From Persicaria tinctoria (Eukaryota; Streptophyta; Magnoliopsida; Caryophyllales; Polygonaceae), in assembly GCA_037127255.1 (NCBI GenBank), contig JBANSL010000013.1, positions 26,631,688 through 26,695,687 of the forward strand: a DNA stretch of 64,000 nt, written 5' to 3'. The first letter of the stretch is position 1; each line of letters begins with the position of its first letter. Positions 47,941-59,710 of this stretch are shown one piece after another. The translations under genes and the position numbers were made by a program. The notes under the pieces were generated by a model. That model worked only from the letters and a program-made list of their open reading frames with translations. It was not told the DNA's origin and ran no database searches.

Positions 47941-47958
47941 TCCCAGGCAACGGTGCCA
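47941..47958 (-). promoter_or_regulatory. Gypsy-A primer binding site
   Basis: The minus strand reads TGGCACCGTTGCCTGGGA, which differs at two positions from the Gypsy-B site and from the complement of the tRNA-Asp 3' end. It lies three bases inside the LTR edge at 47962. Confidence 0.8.
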
Positions 47959-47961
47959 ATT

Positions 47962-49949
47962 TGTTGTAGGGAGGAAATCGAGTTTAAAATATAATGAAAT
48001 GGATCAAACCAAGTTCGTGCCCACGCAAATGATTACAAGACCTCCTCCTGATGTAGAAGTGGGAAGTCAGGATCGATCCTCGAGGAAGCGTGTCAGCGGA
48101 TCTCAGGTAGTATAGAAATCTCACAGGCAGAAAATCAAACAGACAGATAGAAATAACAGAGAAAAGCAGAAAAGAAACAAAAACAGAAAACTTTGGTCGA
48201 TATTGAGTGCTATTACTCAATATCGAGTAGGAAAATGGACCAACAATTTTCAATATCGACTAATAACAGAAATAGAACACAAGTGCAGAAATCTGGTCGA
48301 TATCGACTAAAGCAACTCTATATCGACTAAGAAAATCGACTATAAACACTCAATATCGACTGCAGAAACTTGAAAACTCGGAACTTTGTGAAATAAATCA
48401 ATGAACTAAAATACTTCTAAGATCAGGGATTCAACACCACAACGATAACCATGTAAAATAACACATAAATGCATAAAAGATCATGCTTTTCATCAAATAA
48501 CTTTCGTTATTAACAAATAAGAATATAGAGGCTTTCGCATAAACCCTATTTGTTACTAACCCTTTTCACATAATTAATCCAAGTTGTATTAAGACCACTT
48601 TCGCTTTAATAATACAAACAAGGACCACCTTCAACTTTCGCAAAAGAATCATGCTCGCAGGGATAGAAGACAAATTGCATAAAAAGATCAAACCTTAACC
48701 GCATCACCTCACATGGCTACGGTCGGGCTCACCCCGACCCTAGAAGTGGGTGGACTACTCGCTCTTCATCATGAATAAACTCATCAAAGATTTCAGGAAA
48801 ATAAATTGCATTAAAAATAACCAAAACTTGAAACCGATCGAAGCCAAAACCGCTTTTGCAAACTCCAACTCTTCTCGGCTACAAGCTCTCTCTCTCTCTC
48901 TACTTACTACCTCTTCTCCTTCTCTAAAATTGAATGTATGATTGAATGAATAAAAACCAGCCCTATAGGCTTTATTTATAGGCTTCCTTCCCTCTCTAAT
49001 TTGGAAAGAATTACATATCTATATCTATATCTATCTATCTATCTACCTAAATTATTAAGATAAAAACATGGAAATAAAGAAATAAATCTCTAAAGGAATT
49101 ATATCTAAAGTAGGTAAACATCTCTTCCTCTTGATAACACTTGATAGATCTTGATGGAATTTGATCTCGAAAATATCTCCATTGGATTCGGGATAGAATC
49201 TTAACAAGAAGTCGGTTAAGCTCGGAATCGGCCTCTGTGGGTCCAGTCTATATATCGACTAGCATGACTCGATATCGACTTGGCATTTTCCGTCTTCAGC
49301 TTCAGACACTCAATATCGGCACTCATGGTCAAAATCGAGGTGGGTGTTACTCGATATCGACTTGCTCCTTTCTTTGCTCAGCTTCTTGACTCGATTCTGG
49401 GGCGTTAACTCGATATGGCCAACTCGATATCGGCTAGGACATGTCAATATCGACTTCTGCTCTTCTTCCTTAGCCAATTTTTGGATTTCTGGGTGGAAAT
49501 CAAGTGAATGACTCAATATTGAGTGAGTGTACTCGATATCGACCTGTGATTTTTGACTCGATTTTCTTGCTCTTTAGCTTTCTGCTCTGTTCTTGAAACG
49601 CACTTTCCCGAGTCCTCATTTGTCGGATTAACACATATGACCAAGCGTTAGAAAGCTTTTTTCGAGGGCTACAACTCTCATGAAGACTTCAATACTTGAT
49701 TACGAATGATGACTGGCGAAAAGTGAGCTTTCCTCCAGCTGCACCATCCTTAGCTTCTTCATGACTTCCCTTTAAGCTTAAAGTGCGTCTGATTTCTGCG
49801 AAATATAGCAAAAACTTGTGTAGACCTCCATAATTGGCAAATAAGTGTAAACTACATAGATTATGTACAATTCTAGCCCAAATGCATGAAATGTATGCAG
49901 AAAACGATATAAAAGTAACTATAAAACATGGCGAATTAGGCTCACAACA
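47962..49949 (-). repeat. 5' LTR of Gypsy-A
   Basis: 1988 bp, TG at 47962 and CA at 49949 on plus. It has a TATA box (minus CTATAAATAAAGCC at about 48968-48981), (CT)n at 48888-48901, and motif clusters at 48190-48365 and 49240-49560. It has the same length as the 3' LTR only because each copy carries one 20-bp motif unit the other lacks. Confidence 0.92.
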
Positions 49950-51920
49950 CAAGCCATCTTTCGACTTAAACACCCATTTACAATCAATCAATCTAGCCCT
50001 AACAGGTTTAGGAACTAACACCCAAGTTTTATTATCATGCATAGACTTTATCTCATCAGACATAGCATTTTTTCCAATGAAAAGACTGTTGGCTATGTAT
50101 AGTAGATTCATAAGTATCAGGTGTAGGAAACTTAACCATTTCAGCAGCAATCATAACATATTCAACCAAATTAGAAGAATATTTCTTATTAGGAATCTTT
50201 ATCCTAGGACTTCTATCTCTAACAAGCATGTAATCATTCACAGAAGAAGACACAGATCCCCCAAGGGGCACGTTTGAAGTCAGAGGAGGAGGGATTGAAG
50301 TAGAAGTTGAAGCAGACATAGTATTATCAGTAGCAGAGGGAGGAGTGTATGGGTTCGAGGTACTCCATGTGCTTTGTGGATCTGTGTTGATCACAAAGCC
50401 TTCCATTGTGTCTTCAGTAGCCTCATGCATTATCAAGCCTTCTTCACTTTCCCCCCTTAATTTGGATGATGTTGGGGTGGTTGCTGGGGAGTGCTCCATA
50501 TGCATTCGGTGGCCAATATCAAACTCAGGCTCCTCATTTGCAGTATATAGAGGTGGGGAAGGAGCAAACGGCACTGTGGGCACATAAGTGGTACCTAAAA
50601 CTTCAGAAGAAGATGTTAGTTTATCCTTAAAGTAAAAATTGTTTTCTTCAAAAGTAATATTTCTAGAAGTGATGACTTTATATCCTGCAGGCTTAATAAG
50701 AAGGAGTTTATAAACCTTCACACCCTATAGGTACCCTAGCATGACACCTTTGAGAGCGAGACATTTGAGAACCCTTGGTTGCAGCTTGTCTTATGAGACA
50801 TGAGCATAAGTTATACATCCAAAGGGCTTCAAGTATGTGAGGCTAGGCTTCCTCCTAGTCCACATCTCTTGAGGGGTTTTTTGAACCCTATAGCAGATAA
50901 TAGGGACCTGTTGATAAGGTAAGTAGTTGTCAAAACTATCTCACCCCACATGGAGGGTTTCATGCTTGGGAAAAATATCATACATCTAGTGTTTTCAAAT
51001 AAGGTACGATTCATCCTTTTAGTTGTACCATTCTATTGGGGGTGCCTGGAACTGTCAAATGCCTTTTAATACCATTAGGATTACAAAACTCAGTAAAAGC
51101 ATGATTAACAAATTCTAAGCCATTGTCAGTCCTAAGGCACTTGACCTTATGACCTGACTGACCTTCTACGTTCTGTTTCCAATCTTTGAAAGACTGGAAG
51201 GCTTCCTAGAGTAGTGATCAACAAAGAGATGAAATACTTCCTTCCCCCAAGAGTATCCACCTAAGCTGGACCCCAAAGGTCTGAGTGGACATACTCTAGA
51301 GGAGCCCCTACAACATAAGAGGAGCTAGTGAAAGGCAATTTGTTAGCTTTACCAAGTATACAGTTTTCACAAGCACTCAAATCAACATGCTTTTTATCCA
51401 GAAGACTAATTTTAAACAAGTAACAGAGGCCTTTGTTACCAATATGGCCCAATCTATTATGCCAAACCTTAGTGTTTTCAAGAGTGATAGAGTCAAGTTT
51501 CTTAGTAACATTGCACTCAGGGGGTCTAGTAACATAATACAAACCACCAACTGTCACAGCAGTAAGAAGGTGAACACCATTCTTACTGACATCTTTCTTC
51601 CCTGTAAAAGTAGAAATTATGCAATGTTGATCATCAAACATAGAGACAGATAACAAACTTCTTCCCAATGCTGGAACCCACTTGACATTTTCAACAAGGA
51701 TACTTTTCCCATTTGGCAATTGCAGTGAGACATCACCCGCACCTTTAATTTGAAGCACAATGTAATTACCAAGCTTGACCTCACCTATGACAGACTCATC
51801 AAGAGATATAAACCAAGATTTCACAAGAGTAGCATGCATAGTGCAACCTGAATCTAAGATCCAGGTATTACTGTCAACAACAGAATCACACATAGCCAAT
51901 TCATGGGGATAAGTCACCAC
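49950..51920 (-). pseudogene. Copia-D protease, integrase and RT N-terminal part
   Basis: In minus order: protease WILDSGCTMHAT near 51855, GAG-pre-integrase (VWHNRLGHIGNKGLCYLF, CENCILGKANKLPF), integrase (YVHSDLWGPA then a stop, a frame-broken core at 51250-51000), the linker, then RT start (WVLVPKPVRARLIDCKWVFK). It is cut at 49950 by Gypsy-A, and RT continues at 33052. Gag is missing: at about 51920-52020 the sequence changes to Copia-E. There are multiple stops and frameshifts. Confidence 0.88.
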
Positions 51921-51959
51921 CTTCTACAATCACACATAAGCAATGCATAGTGCAACTTG

Positions 51960-54797
51960 AGTCGTGAAATTCAATTTGCCAACAAGTTTTCTATACTCTG
52001 TTGGTTGAGACAACATGTCACCACCTTATACAATCATCTTGGTGCTAGTAACTAGAGGGCTAACAGCTGAATATGCATCTTCACACTTAAATTCCTTCAT
52101 TGTTTCATATATGAATCGCTTCTAACTGACATATATCCTCTCTCTAGTGTGCACAAACTCCATTCCCAAAAAGAGACTGAGTTGGCAAGGGTCCTTGATC
52201 TTGAATTCATCATCCAAGAATGTGTGAATAGCCATGATTTCAAACTGATCACTGCCTGTAATCCGAATATCATCAATATACACTGTGAGGTAAGTGACCA
52301 GCTCACCATTCCATTTGAAGAAAAGCGAGTAATCATTTAAGGATTGAGTGTAGCTTTTGAATTGTAAGACATGAGACAAATTGGCGTACCACTGCATCGA
52401 GGCTTGTTTAAGCCCGTATAAAAACTTTCTAAGGCAGCAAACATGACCGGGAGGGGCTACATTCCAGGAGTAGTCTTCATAAACACCACTTCGTGAAGAT
52501 CTCCATGTAAGAAGGCGTTATTCATGATAATGAATATCTTAGATAGGCATTATAGGCATTTTTAGTTTGGTTAGGTTGCATTTCGTTCATAATCTGTAGG
52601 TAATTTGCATCTTGTTATTATTTTAGAAGAATTCGGATTCTGCGCGAATTTGTGTTTATTTTGCAGAGTGAATCTGAATACCATTGAGAGATGCAATATC
52701 TTGGAGAGAAATACAAAAGACATTAGAAAGAAGCAAGATAGGAAGAGAAGAGAGGAGTACTAGAAGCTGCTCTCGGTTTCGAGCAAGAAGAGCCGGCAAC
52801 AGGATGACGCGACCGCAGCATGCGTGCCGCAGGTATGGAAAAGAAGCAAATGCTGCGGTCGCAGCATATGTCGCGGTCGTAGCATTAGTCACCAGCGCGC
52901 CATGTTTTATTTTATTGAAACCCTAGTTTGTTATTTCGTTTTTGGCCATCTTAGACCTTTTAAGGCCGAATATTATTAGTTTTCTTTGACTTCTATTCTA
53001 TTCTACGTTCATCAGACAATTTAGAGATTGAGCGATGTTTTACATGAGGAACTAAACTCATCTGTTCTGCCTATAATTTGAAGCTTTATTTGGATTGATT
53101 GTGAATTTCTAATTCTCGTTCCGTGTTTCCTATATTTGAATGCTTCAACTTCTTTGTGCTTGATTGTCTATTGTTTTGTTCTTTCTTGTCTGGCCAACTA
53201 GTTAGATCAATTCAATTGCTAAGGTTTTGTAGATTCCTGGTTGTGAACCTTAACCTAAGTAGCAAACTTGTTCCTTTAGGGCTGGTTGAACTAATTAAAT
53301 GAGTAGGAAGTTGAACGTGTTGTTAAATCCCTCCTTAGGGACTGCAAATACCTTGGCTAATCTCTGAACTTAAAGCTATCAATTGAGTTAAATCCTTCTT
53401 TAGGGACTGTTCGGTTGATAAGGGTTGCTAGGACTGGTTGGATTAGTAACTATATTAGGTCGGGACAAAGGCATTCATAGGAAACCTTAAAAGGACGAGA
53501 AGAAGTTACAAGGATCGTTTAAAACCAGATAAAGTGGAAAATTGTAGGTAGAATTGCTTCTCATAAATCATACTTAATTGACACCTAAATCATACTTGAA
53601 TAACAAATTTCCCCGTGCATCGACCTCTTACTTATGACTATACTAGTTGTAGGTTTGAGTTTTCTTTGACGGATCAACGACATGTTTCCCCTCTGTCAAT
53701 TCACATCGAGCTACATCATTTGCCAATGATTCTTAGCAGCAACAGCCACAAGAGCCCTCATCGTAGTCATCTGACTGGGGAAAAGGTCTCAGTATAGCCT
53801 TGTATCGTTCTATGGATCCTTCGGATTTGTGCTTAACCTTATAGACCCAGCGACACCCGATAAGCCAATCCCCTCTTTGAAAAAGAACTACCTCCCATGT
53901 GTTATTCAAGTCTAGAGCATTGAAATCATCTATCATGGTTGCATCCCAGACCTCAAATTGATAAGCCTCAGTTACTTAACTGTGTGGCTCATCAACAGGG
54001 TGGACTAGAGAAAGATGAGGCATGCTCAACTTCAAGGTGGTGGTGAGTTTGTGACAACAAATACATTCATCACACACATGAGAGGGAATATCCACATGAT
54101 TGCAAACATAATCCTACAAGTAGCTGGGTGGAACAACCGATCGGGAATATCAGAAGAAGGCCTAGAGGGAAAGAGCCCAGCTGGTTCTGCAAGATCATGT
54201 TTGTCTCGATAAGGAAATCGGGTTTCATGAAAAATCACATCACGAGAGACCATGACTTTATGATTATCCAACTTCAGCAATTTGTAGCCTTTGGTCCCCA
54301 TATGATACTCCAAAAAGACACAAGGGCTCGCTTTGGGCATGCATTTATGTCATTCATGTTTGAGAGTCGAGCTGAAACACAAGCAACCAAAGCTTCCTAA
54401 TTCCTCATAGCTTGGTTTATTACCATACAACAGCTCAAAAGGGCTTTTTCCTTTCAAAGATTCAATGGGAACCCTATTGATAATGTGAGCAGGTATTTGA
54501 ACAACTTCACCTCAATATTTAAGGGGTAGCTTTAATTGAAACATCAAAGCTCGAGCAACATGCAACAAGTGCTTGTGTTTCCTCTTCACAACACCATTTT
54601 GCGCGCGGGGGGTGATGACCAAGCAATTCTTTTAGTTCGACAGTACTCAAACGACTCATGATTGAGCCCTAACTCCTGAGCATTGTCAGTTCTGATGGTT
54701 TGAACCCGACAATCAAACTGTGTCTCATTAAGCTCAACAAATGACTTAATAATAGAGAGTACATTCCCTTTGGACCCAATCAAGTGTAACCAAGTGG
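51960..54797 (-). pseudogene. Copia-E fragment (integrase, RT), split by a solo LTR
   Basis: In minus order: integrase pieces at 54783-54586 (VQTIRTDNAQELGLNHESF) and 54340-54032 (CVFLEYHMGTKGYKLLKLD). RT follows at 53936-53704 (NNTWEVV, WLIGCRWVYKVKHKSEGSIE, AVAAKNHWQMM), interrupted at 53703/52520 by the solo LTR. RT then resumes ([13 protein letters not shown], catalytic VYIDDIRITG, SLFLGMEF) and ends with PTEYRKLVGKLNF near 51990. There are many stops. It is cut at its 5' side by Gypsy-B at 54802. Confidence 0.85.
52525..53698 (+). mobile_element. Solo LTR of an unrelated retrotransposon
   Basis: 1174 bp, bounded by TGATAATG and CTCTGTCA, with the 5-bp duplication ATTCA on both sides (52520-52524, 53699-53703). 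The copia RT frame is restored across the site. The plus orientation is guessed from the CCCCGTGCATCGACCTC and CTATACTAG sequence near the right end, reminiscent of Tat-type gypsy LTR ends. A repeated TTAAATCC(C)T(C/T)CTTAGGGACTG lies near 53323 and 53390. Confidence 0.85.
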
Positions 54798-55009
54798 TGC
54801 GATGATGTCACTAAAATAGTTATGTTTTTATGCACATTTTAGCTCCATATTCTATATACTTTGCATGTTTCGGGCTAGGGAAATGCCGAATTTATGTAGT
54901 ATATGCTTATTTTCAAGAAATGGAGATCTACATAAGTTTTGGTTTAAAATTACAGAATTTGGAGCTATTCCGGGACAAAACCAAGAAGCAAAGATGGAGG
55001 CTGAACTTT

Positions 55010-55480
55010 ACTCGATATTGAGTATTTTTCCTCGATATCGACAAAGGAGTCCGAGCAAAGCCAGATCGAGAAAAAAGCATGATCGAGAAAGCTGAGGAAC
55101 AAGCCAATTCGAGAAATGTTTTACTCGATATCGAGTAAACTACTCGATATCGACCAAGCCTAGCATCAAAACTTGATCGAGGAGACGAGGAGATTTGCTC
55201 GAGCAAGCCAGAACCCAAAGTGGAAAACAATTCATCTCGATATCGAGCAAACTACTCGATATCGACAAAACCAAGATCACTTATCCGAGCCAGGTCGGGG
55301 AGGGGTTGCTCGAGAAATTCAGACAATGAAGTCGACAAGACATTTCTCCTCGATATCGAGGAAATTCCTCGATGTCGAGTAAGCCAAGAAACACTTGTCC
55401 GAGCCACGTCGAGGACTAGTTACTCGAGCAAGCCAGTGAAGCCCAATCGACAACACCTTTCCTCGATATCGAGTAATGCT
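55010..55480. repeat. TCGATATCGA motif cluster in the Gypsy-B LTR
   Basis: About ten copies occur, four of them in pairs with starts 19-20 bp apart (near 55013, 55123, 55237 and 55352). The copy at 55129 extends to a near-20-bp palindrome (TTTACTCGATATCGAGTAAA). Confidence 0.92.
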
Positions 55481-55731
55481 TTCCTGGGTCGCAACACTGT
55501 TGGGCCTGTCCGATTACGAGTTGGGTTGTTGGGTTGCGAGATGTCCGAGTTCTATCAAGTTTTATCATGCCTATCAAGGATTTATCCATGGAGGAAAGAT
55601 TGTCCACTTAGGCCAAGAAGATAAAGAGCTATTTAGATATTCCCTTTAAGAATTAATGTTTTATCTTTATTTAAGTTTTATCATTAGATATAGATATAAA
55701 TTGCTTTCCTTGATTAGCAAGGATTAAGCCC

Positions 55732-55739
55732 TATAAATA
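55732..55739 (+). promoter_or_regulatory. LTR TATA box of Gypsy-B
   Basis: TATAAATA occurs in the context CCCTATAAATAAAGCCC. The same context is conserved in all four LTRs of the family in this window, between the two motif clusters, marking the probable U3/R border. Confidence 0.75.
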
Positions 55740-56761
55740 AAGCCCATGGGGCTGAGTTTTTATTCATTCAATTCCAGAGAGACAATTACACATATATTTT
55801 TAGGAGTTCAAAGGTTTTAGGGTTTTGGCATTCTACGAAAGTTGAGTGCCAGGATTGTAAAGATTTTGAATATAGTTTATTGCAAGTTCTTTCTTTTGCA
55901 TCAATGTCTGCGATTGCGATGAGGCGCCAATAGTCCACCTACTTCTAGGGTTGGGGTGAGCCCAACGAGAGCCATGTTGGTGGATTAGCGATTGCAAAAG
56001 GAGGTATTTTGTCGTTATCTTAATCTATTCCCTATGTGCTTCATCTTTGATTGAGAAATTGAAAAACTCATGTTGTGAAACTTGGGTAGTAATTAGGATT
56101 TTTATTCGAAAGATTATAAATTCTGATTATGAAAAGGAATAGATACAATTAGGATTATTTGTCGCGAGATTTATATTCCTACTTGTCAGATTGGGTGAAA
56201 GCCTTCTCCTTTATCGATATAATCACCGCCTTTTATAATTTATATTCCTCTTTCATGGTAATCGTTGTCGCAAACCCTAATCCTGGAAGTTCTCTTTCAT
56301 TCATCAAGTTAAGATTCGAAATTTGCTTGTTCTTTACTTTCTGCTTTTCCTCGATCTCGACCAACTTTGGTCGATATCGACTACTAACCTTCTATCCCAG
56401 ATCGCCGTAGCTTCTGAGCTGCAGGAACTCGACCAAGAAACTCCTCGACGTCGACAAAGTTTACTCGATATCGAGTAAAAGTTCCTCGATATCGACAACC
56501 TCCAGTGACTGCTGCTGCGCTGTTCGACTGGTCCGATCTTCTGTCGACTAACCCTAGTCGAGATCGAGCAACCTGTTGTCGACTTATGTCCGTGAGATTT
56601 CTCCGCTGCCTAGGATCCGCTGACCAGCTTCCTCGAGGATCGAACCTGACTTTCTCTGCTACATCGGGAGGGAGTCTTGAACATTATTTGTTGGGATCCA
56701 ATCGGTTTGCTTTATTTTATTTACATTCTAATTGCAATCTCGATTTCCTCTTACAACAAAT

Positions 56762-56779
56762 TGGCGCCGTTGCCGGGGA
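56762..56779 (+). promoter_or_regulatory. Gypsy-B primer binding site (tRNA-Asp type)
   Basis: TGGCGCCGTTGCCGGGGA starts three bases after the LTR end. It is the form widely seen in Athila/Tat elements and matches the complement of a plant tRNA-Asp 3' end. Confidence 0.85.
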
Positions 56780-56841
56780 AGCAATCATTCGCGCCTCAGG
56801 TAGTTAAATCTCAGGTTTTCTTTGAGTTACTTCGCAGGTGT

Positions 56842-58242
56842 ATGCGCCGTTCTGGTCAACCACCTGAGTTTGACGGCTTAGACAAACCGGAACGCCTCTT
56901 ACACGTCCACGCTAAACTAAAAAGAGCGATGGCGGCCGCAGAAACACAAGAACAGCTGATTGAGAGGCTTCAGAGGGAATTAGCCGCTAAAGATACTGCT
57001 CTCACCGCTGAGAGAGCATGCACTACACATGAAGCTGAGGGTGCGAGGCAAGCAGAAGCTGAGCTTGCCCAATATCCTACCACTGCAGAGGATTACATGC
57101 ACCCGACTCTCGTCGTGTCTGAATCGGCTATTCTAATCCCTGAAAATAACTATGAAATTCGCACTCCTTTCTTAATAGAAATTAAACATAATGCTTTTCA
57201 TGGTAGATTTAATGAATGCCCTCTTCAACATATTACCAATTTTACTAATATGTGTCATACTCTTGCTGAAGGTACCACCTTGGAGTATATCTTGATGAAG
57301 GCTTTTCGTTGGTCTCTGGCTGGTCCAGCATTGAAGTGGCTTGAGGTTCTCCGTCCACGATCCCTCACAACATGGGCTCAAGTAAAGCAGGAATTTCTCA
57401 ATAAATTCTTCCCTCCTGCCAAAACAGCGCTCCTCCGCCAGAAGATTACATCTTTCAAACAGCAGCCTAGAGAGCCGCTTGCAAAGGCATGGGAACGCTA
57501 TAAGGATCTACTGCGATCCTGCCCTACACATGGACAACAATCTTGCGTCGTTCAGGAAATCTTCTTCAATTCTCTTGACCTTGCTGCTAAGGATAGGATC
57601 AACACATATACTCATTATGAGTATCTGACAATGCCGCCAGCTGAAGCATGGGCTGCCCTCGACAAGCTAACCAGCTATGACAACAAGTATAGGACTCCAA
57701 TCAACTATGAGGAGAATGTCTATGCCAGGCCAGCCCCGTCCATGCCTCTCTATTAGCCCTCTAAAAAAATTGATCCAGATGTCAAGGAGCAATACTACAG
57801 AGATCAGAATCACAAGCTCCTCAAGCAAGTCAAATATCTCTCTGTCAACCAACCTTGCATCGAAGGTGGTTCACAACGTCACACCACTACTGAGAGCCCG
57901 CACACAGAGCAAGTGAGGATGGTAGAAACTCACGGGGAGGTAGCTTACGCAGGGGGTCCCAATCGCTATATGGGAGATCAAAGGTTCTATCAACCACAAT
58001 GGAACCAAGGTCCTCCTAGGAACCCCCCGCCATACAGAGCTCCAGGACATCCAAAAAGGGACCAAAAGAAGGATGATTTACAGCTCATCCTTGATGAGAT
58101 GCGCCAGAATCAAGGAACCATCAACAATCAGTTCCAGAATATCAATACAAAATTTATGGAGCTAGACATTTGGAAGAAAAACATTGAGACTCAAATGGGC
58201 AATTCGCGGCGCAGATTCTACGAGCATCCGGGCAGCTCCTAG
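56842..58242 (+). pseudogene. Gypsy-B gag
   Basis: Start chosen at 56842 (MRRSGQPPEFDGLDKP), the first ATG after the PBS in this frame. An alanine- and glutamate-rich helix is followed by the retrotransposon gag domain (TPFLIEIKHNAFHGRF, WSLAGPALKWLEVLRP, QEFLNKFFPPAKTALLRQ, SFKQQPREPLAKAWERYKDL). TAG at 57754-57756 interrupts it. The knuckle reads CIEGGSQRHTTTES, so two of three zinc Cys are lost compared with Gypsy-A. A one-base change near 58203 shifts the frame into a stop at 58240. The region after it continues in the protease frame. Confidence 0.88.
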
Positions 58243-58374
58243 GGCATACAAAACCAAATCCTAAAGGGCAGAACGGAGATGTCCCTGCTGTAAAGCTACG
58301 GAGCGGTCACAAATTGCACGAGCCAGAGAACGGAGAAGAAAAGGACAAAACTATCCTCGACAACGAGTAGTAGC

Positions 58375-59710
58375 AACTCGATGTCGACCAAAGTTTGGTC
58401 GATATCGACAAAAATCTACTCGACACAAAGGAGAAGCCAAGCTCGGACTCGTCTGCACAGCCCAACAACTCGAAGTCGACCACTTTGGTCGATATCGAGG
58501 AACCTGTTGTCGATATCGAGAAGAAGCAGGCCGATGTCGAGGAGTCTACACCACCTCCGGAAGCTATTCTGGCTCAGAAAACTAAGAAGACGCTCCCATT
58601 CCCTTCCAAGAACCAAAGAGATCCAACTGACGGTAAGTTTCAGCGCTTTGTGAAATTGCTTCAGAGTCTAAATGTTACTATTCCTTTTACAGAAGTACTT
58701 CACGAGATGCCTGCCTACGTCAATTTCCTCAAGGAGATTCTTAGCAACAAGCGATCAATGACTGAGATTGCCAAGGAATGCAAGAAGATGGATTTCCGTG
58801 AGAAGCGACCTGAACCAGGTAATTTTGCTATCACTGTTAGACTTGGTCGTCATAGATTTAAAGCACTGTGTGACTTAGGAGAAAGTGTAAGCATAATGCC
58901 CATATCCATTTGGTCAAAGGTAAAGATAGGCGCCCTGGAACCAATTGATGCCAAGCTCTACATGGCAAACAACACCGTGGTAATTCCTACAGGTACTGTT
59001 GATAATGTTCCTGTTAAAGTTGGTAGATTCTTTGTCTCTACAAATTTTCTTGTAGTAGAAATGGCAGAGGATCCAGCTTGCCCCATCATCCTAGGGCGAC
59101 CTTTCCTAACAACAGCTGATGGCAACATTGGAGTAAAGAGGGGAATTCTCACTTTCACCATTGGAGATGAGATTATTGAATACTTTTTCAATCCAGACAC
59201 AGAAAAGGTAATGGAAATTAAAGCTATTTATTCAAAATTCAATTTTATCTCTTGCAATGAACATGTAGGACAACACTTGATACAAGAAGAGGGTAAGGCA
59301 GAATCCATGCTAGAGGAGGAACTAGTTGCAGCAAAATCAAGTGAGGAAGAGTTCTTCGACGACGCATTATCGGTGGAGCTAAACGACTCGCACGAAATCG
59401 AGCAGATCAAGTCGACTAAACTCCTCGATATCGAGGAACCTTTCCCGATATCGACCAACACCAGTTCTCCAGACATTGTAAGTCCTCTAAATCTACTCGA
59501 TATCGAGCAGTTACCCTCGATATCGACTACTTTCGTCTCTGCAGGCACACCAGGAGTCGAGGAAGCCAACTCGACAGCTGCACTTTTCCTCGATATCGAG
59601 GAAAACTGCTCGACGTCGACCAAATCTGCATCCAAGGTAACTTCTGATTTTTTGGTCGATTCTGATCTGTCTAACTCGATGTCGAGTAGCTTCTTGCAGC
59701 AGTACAATCC
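58375..59710. repeat. TCGATATCGA motif clusters flanking the Gypsy-B protease
   Basis: Cluster one (58375-58560) lies between gag and protease. Cluster two (59400-59710) lies between protease and RT. No copy lies inside the protease domain itself. Pairs occur near 58487 (21 bp), 59424, 59502 and 59590 (20 bp). The last has centre variants TCGATATCGA and TCGACGTCGA. Confidence 0.92.

Larger units (their letters stand above)
33053..49949 (-). mobile_element. Gypsy-A: Athila-like Ty3/gypsy element without RT/RNase H/integrase, with later insertions inside
   Basis: Boundaries are the two 1988-bp LTRs (33053-35040 and 47962-49949) flanked by the 5-bp duplication CAAGC (33048-33052, 49950-49954). 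Internal DNA is 45339-47961 (PBS, gag, protease) plus 35041-37367 (linker, C-terminal remnant, 3' untranslated region). A plus-strand solo LTR with a copia element inside it separates the two. Without insertions the element is about 8.9 kb. RT, RNase H and integrase are absent, so movement would need enzymes from a relative such as Gypsy-B's lineage. Confidence 0.9.
54803..56758 (+). repeat. 5' LTR of Gypsy-B
   Basis: 1956 bp from TGATGTCAC to CTTACAACA. Putative target duplication TGCGA is at 54798-54802; its partner is outside the window. The layout matches the Gypsy-A LTRs: motif cluster 1, TATA box, leader, motif cluster 2, then the PBS. Confidence 0.85.

Noticed and set aside
55010..55480. 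Regularly spaced repeats as a CRISPR-like array
   Set aside because: The repeat is only 10 bp and palindromic, spacers are about 10 bp, there are no cas genes, and the context is a plant retrotransposon LTR.
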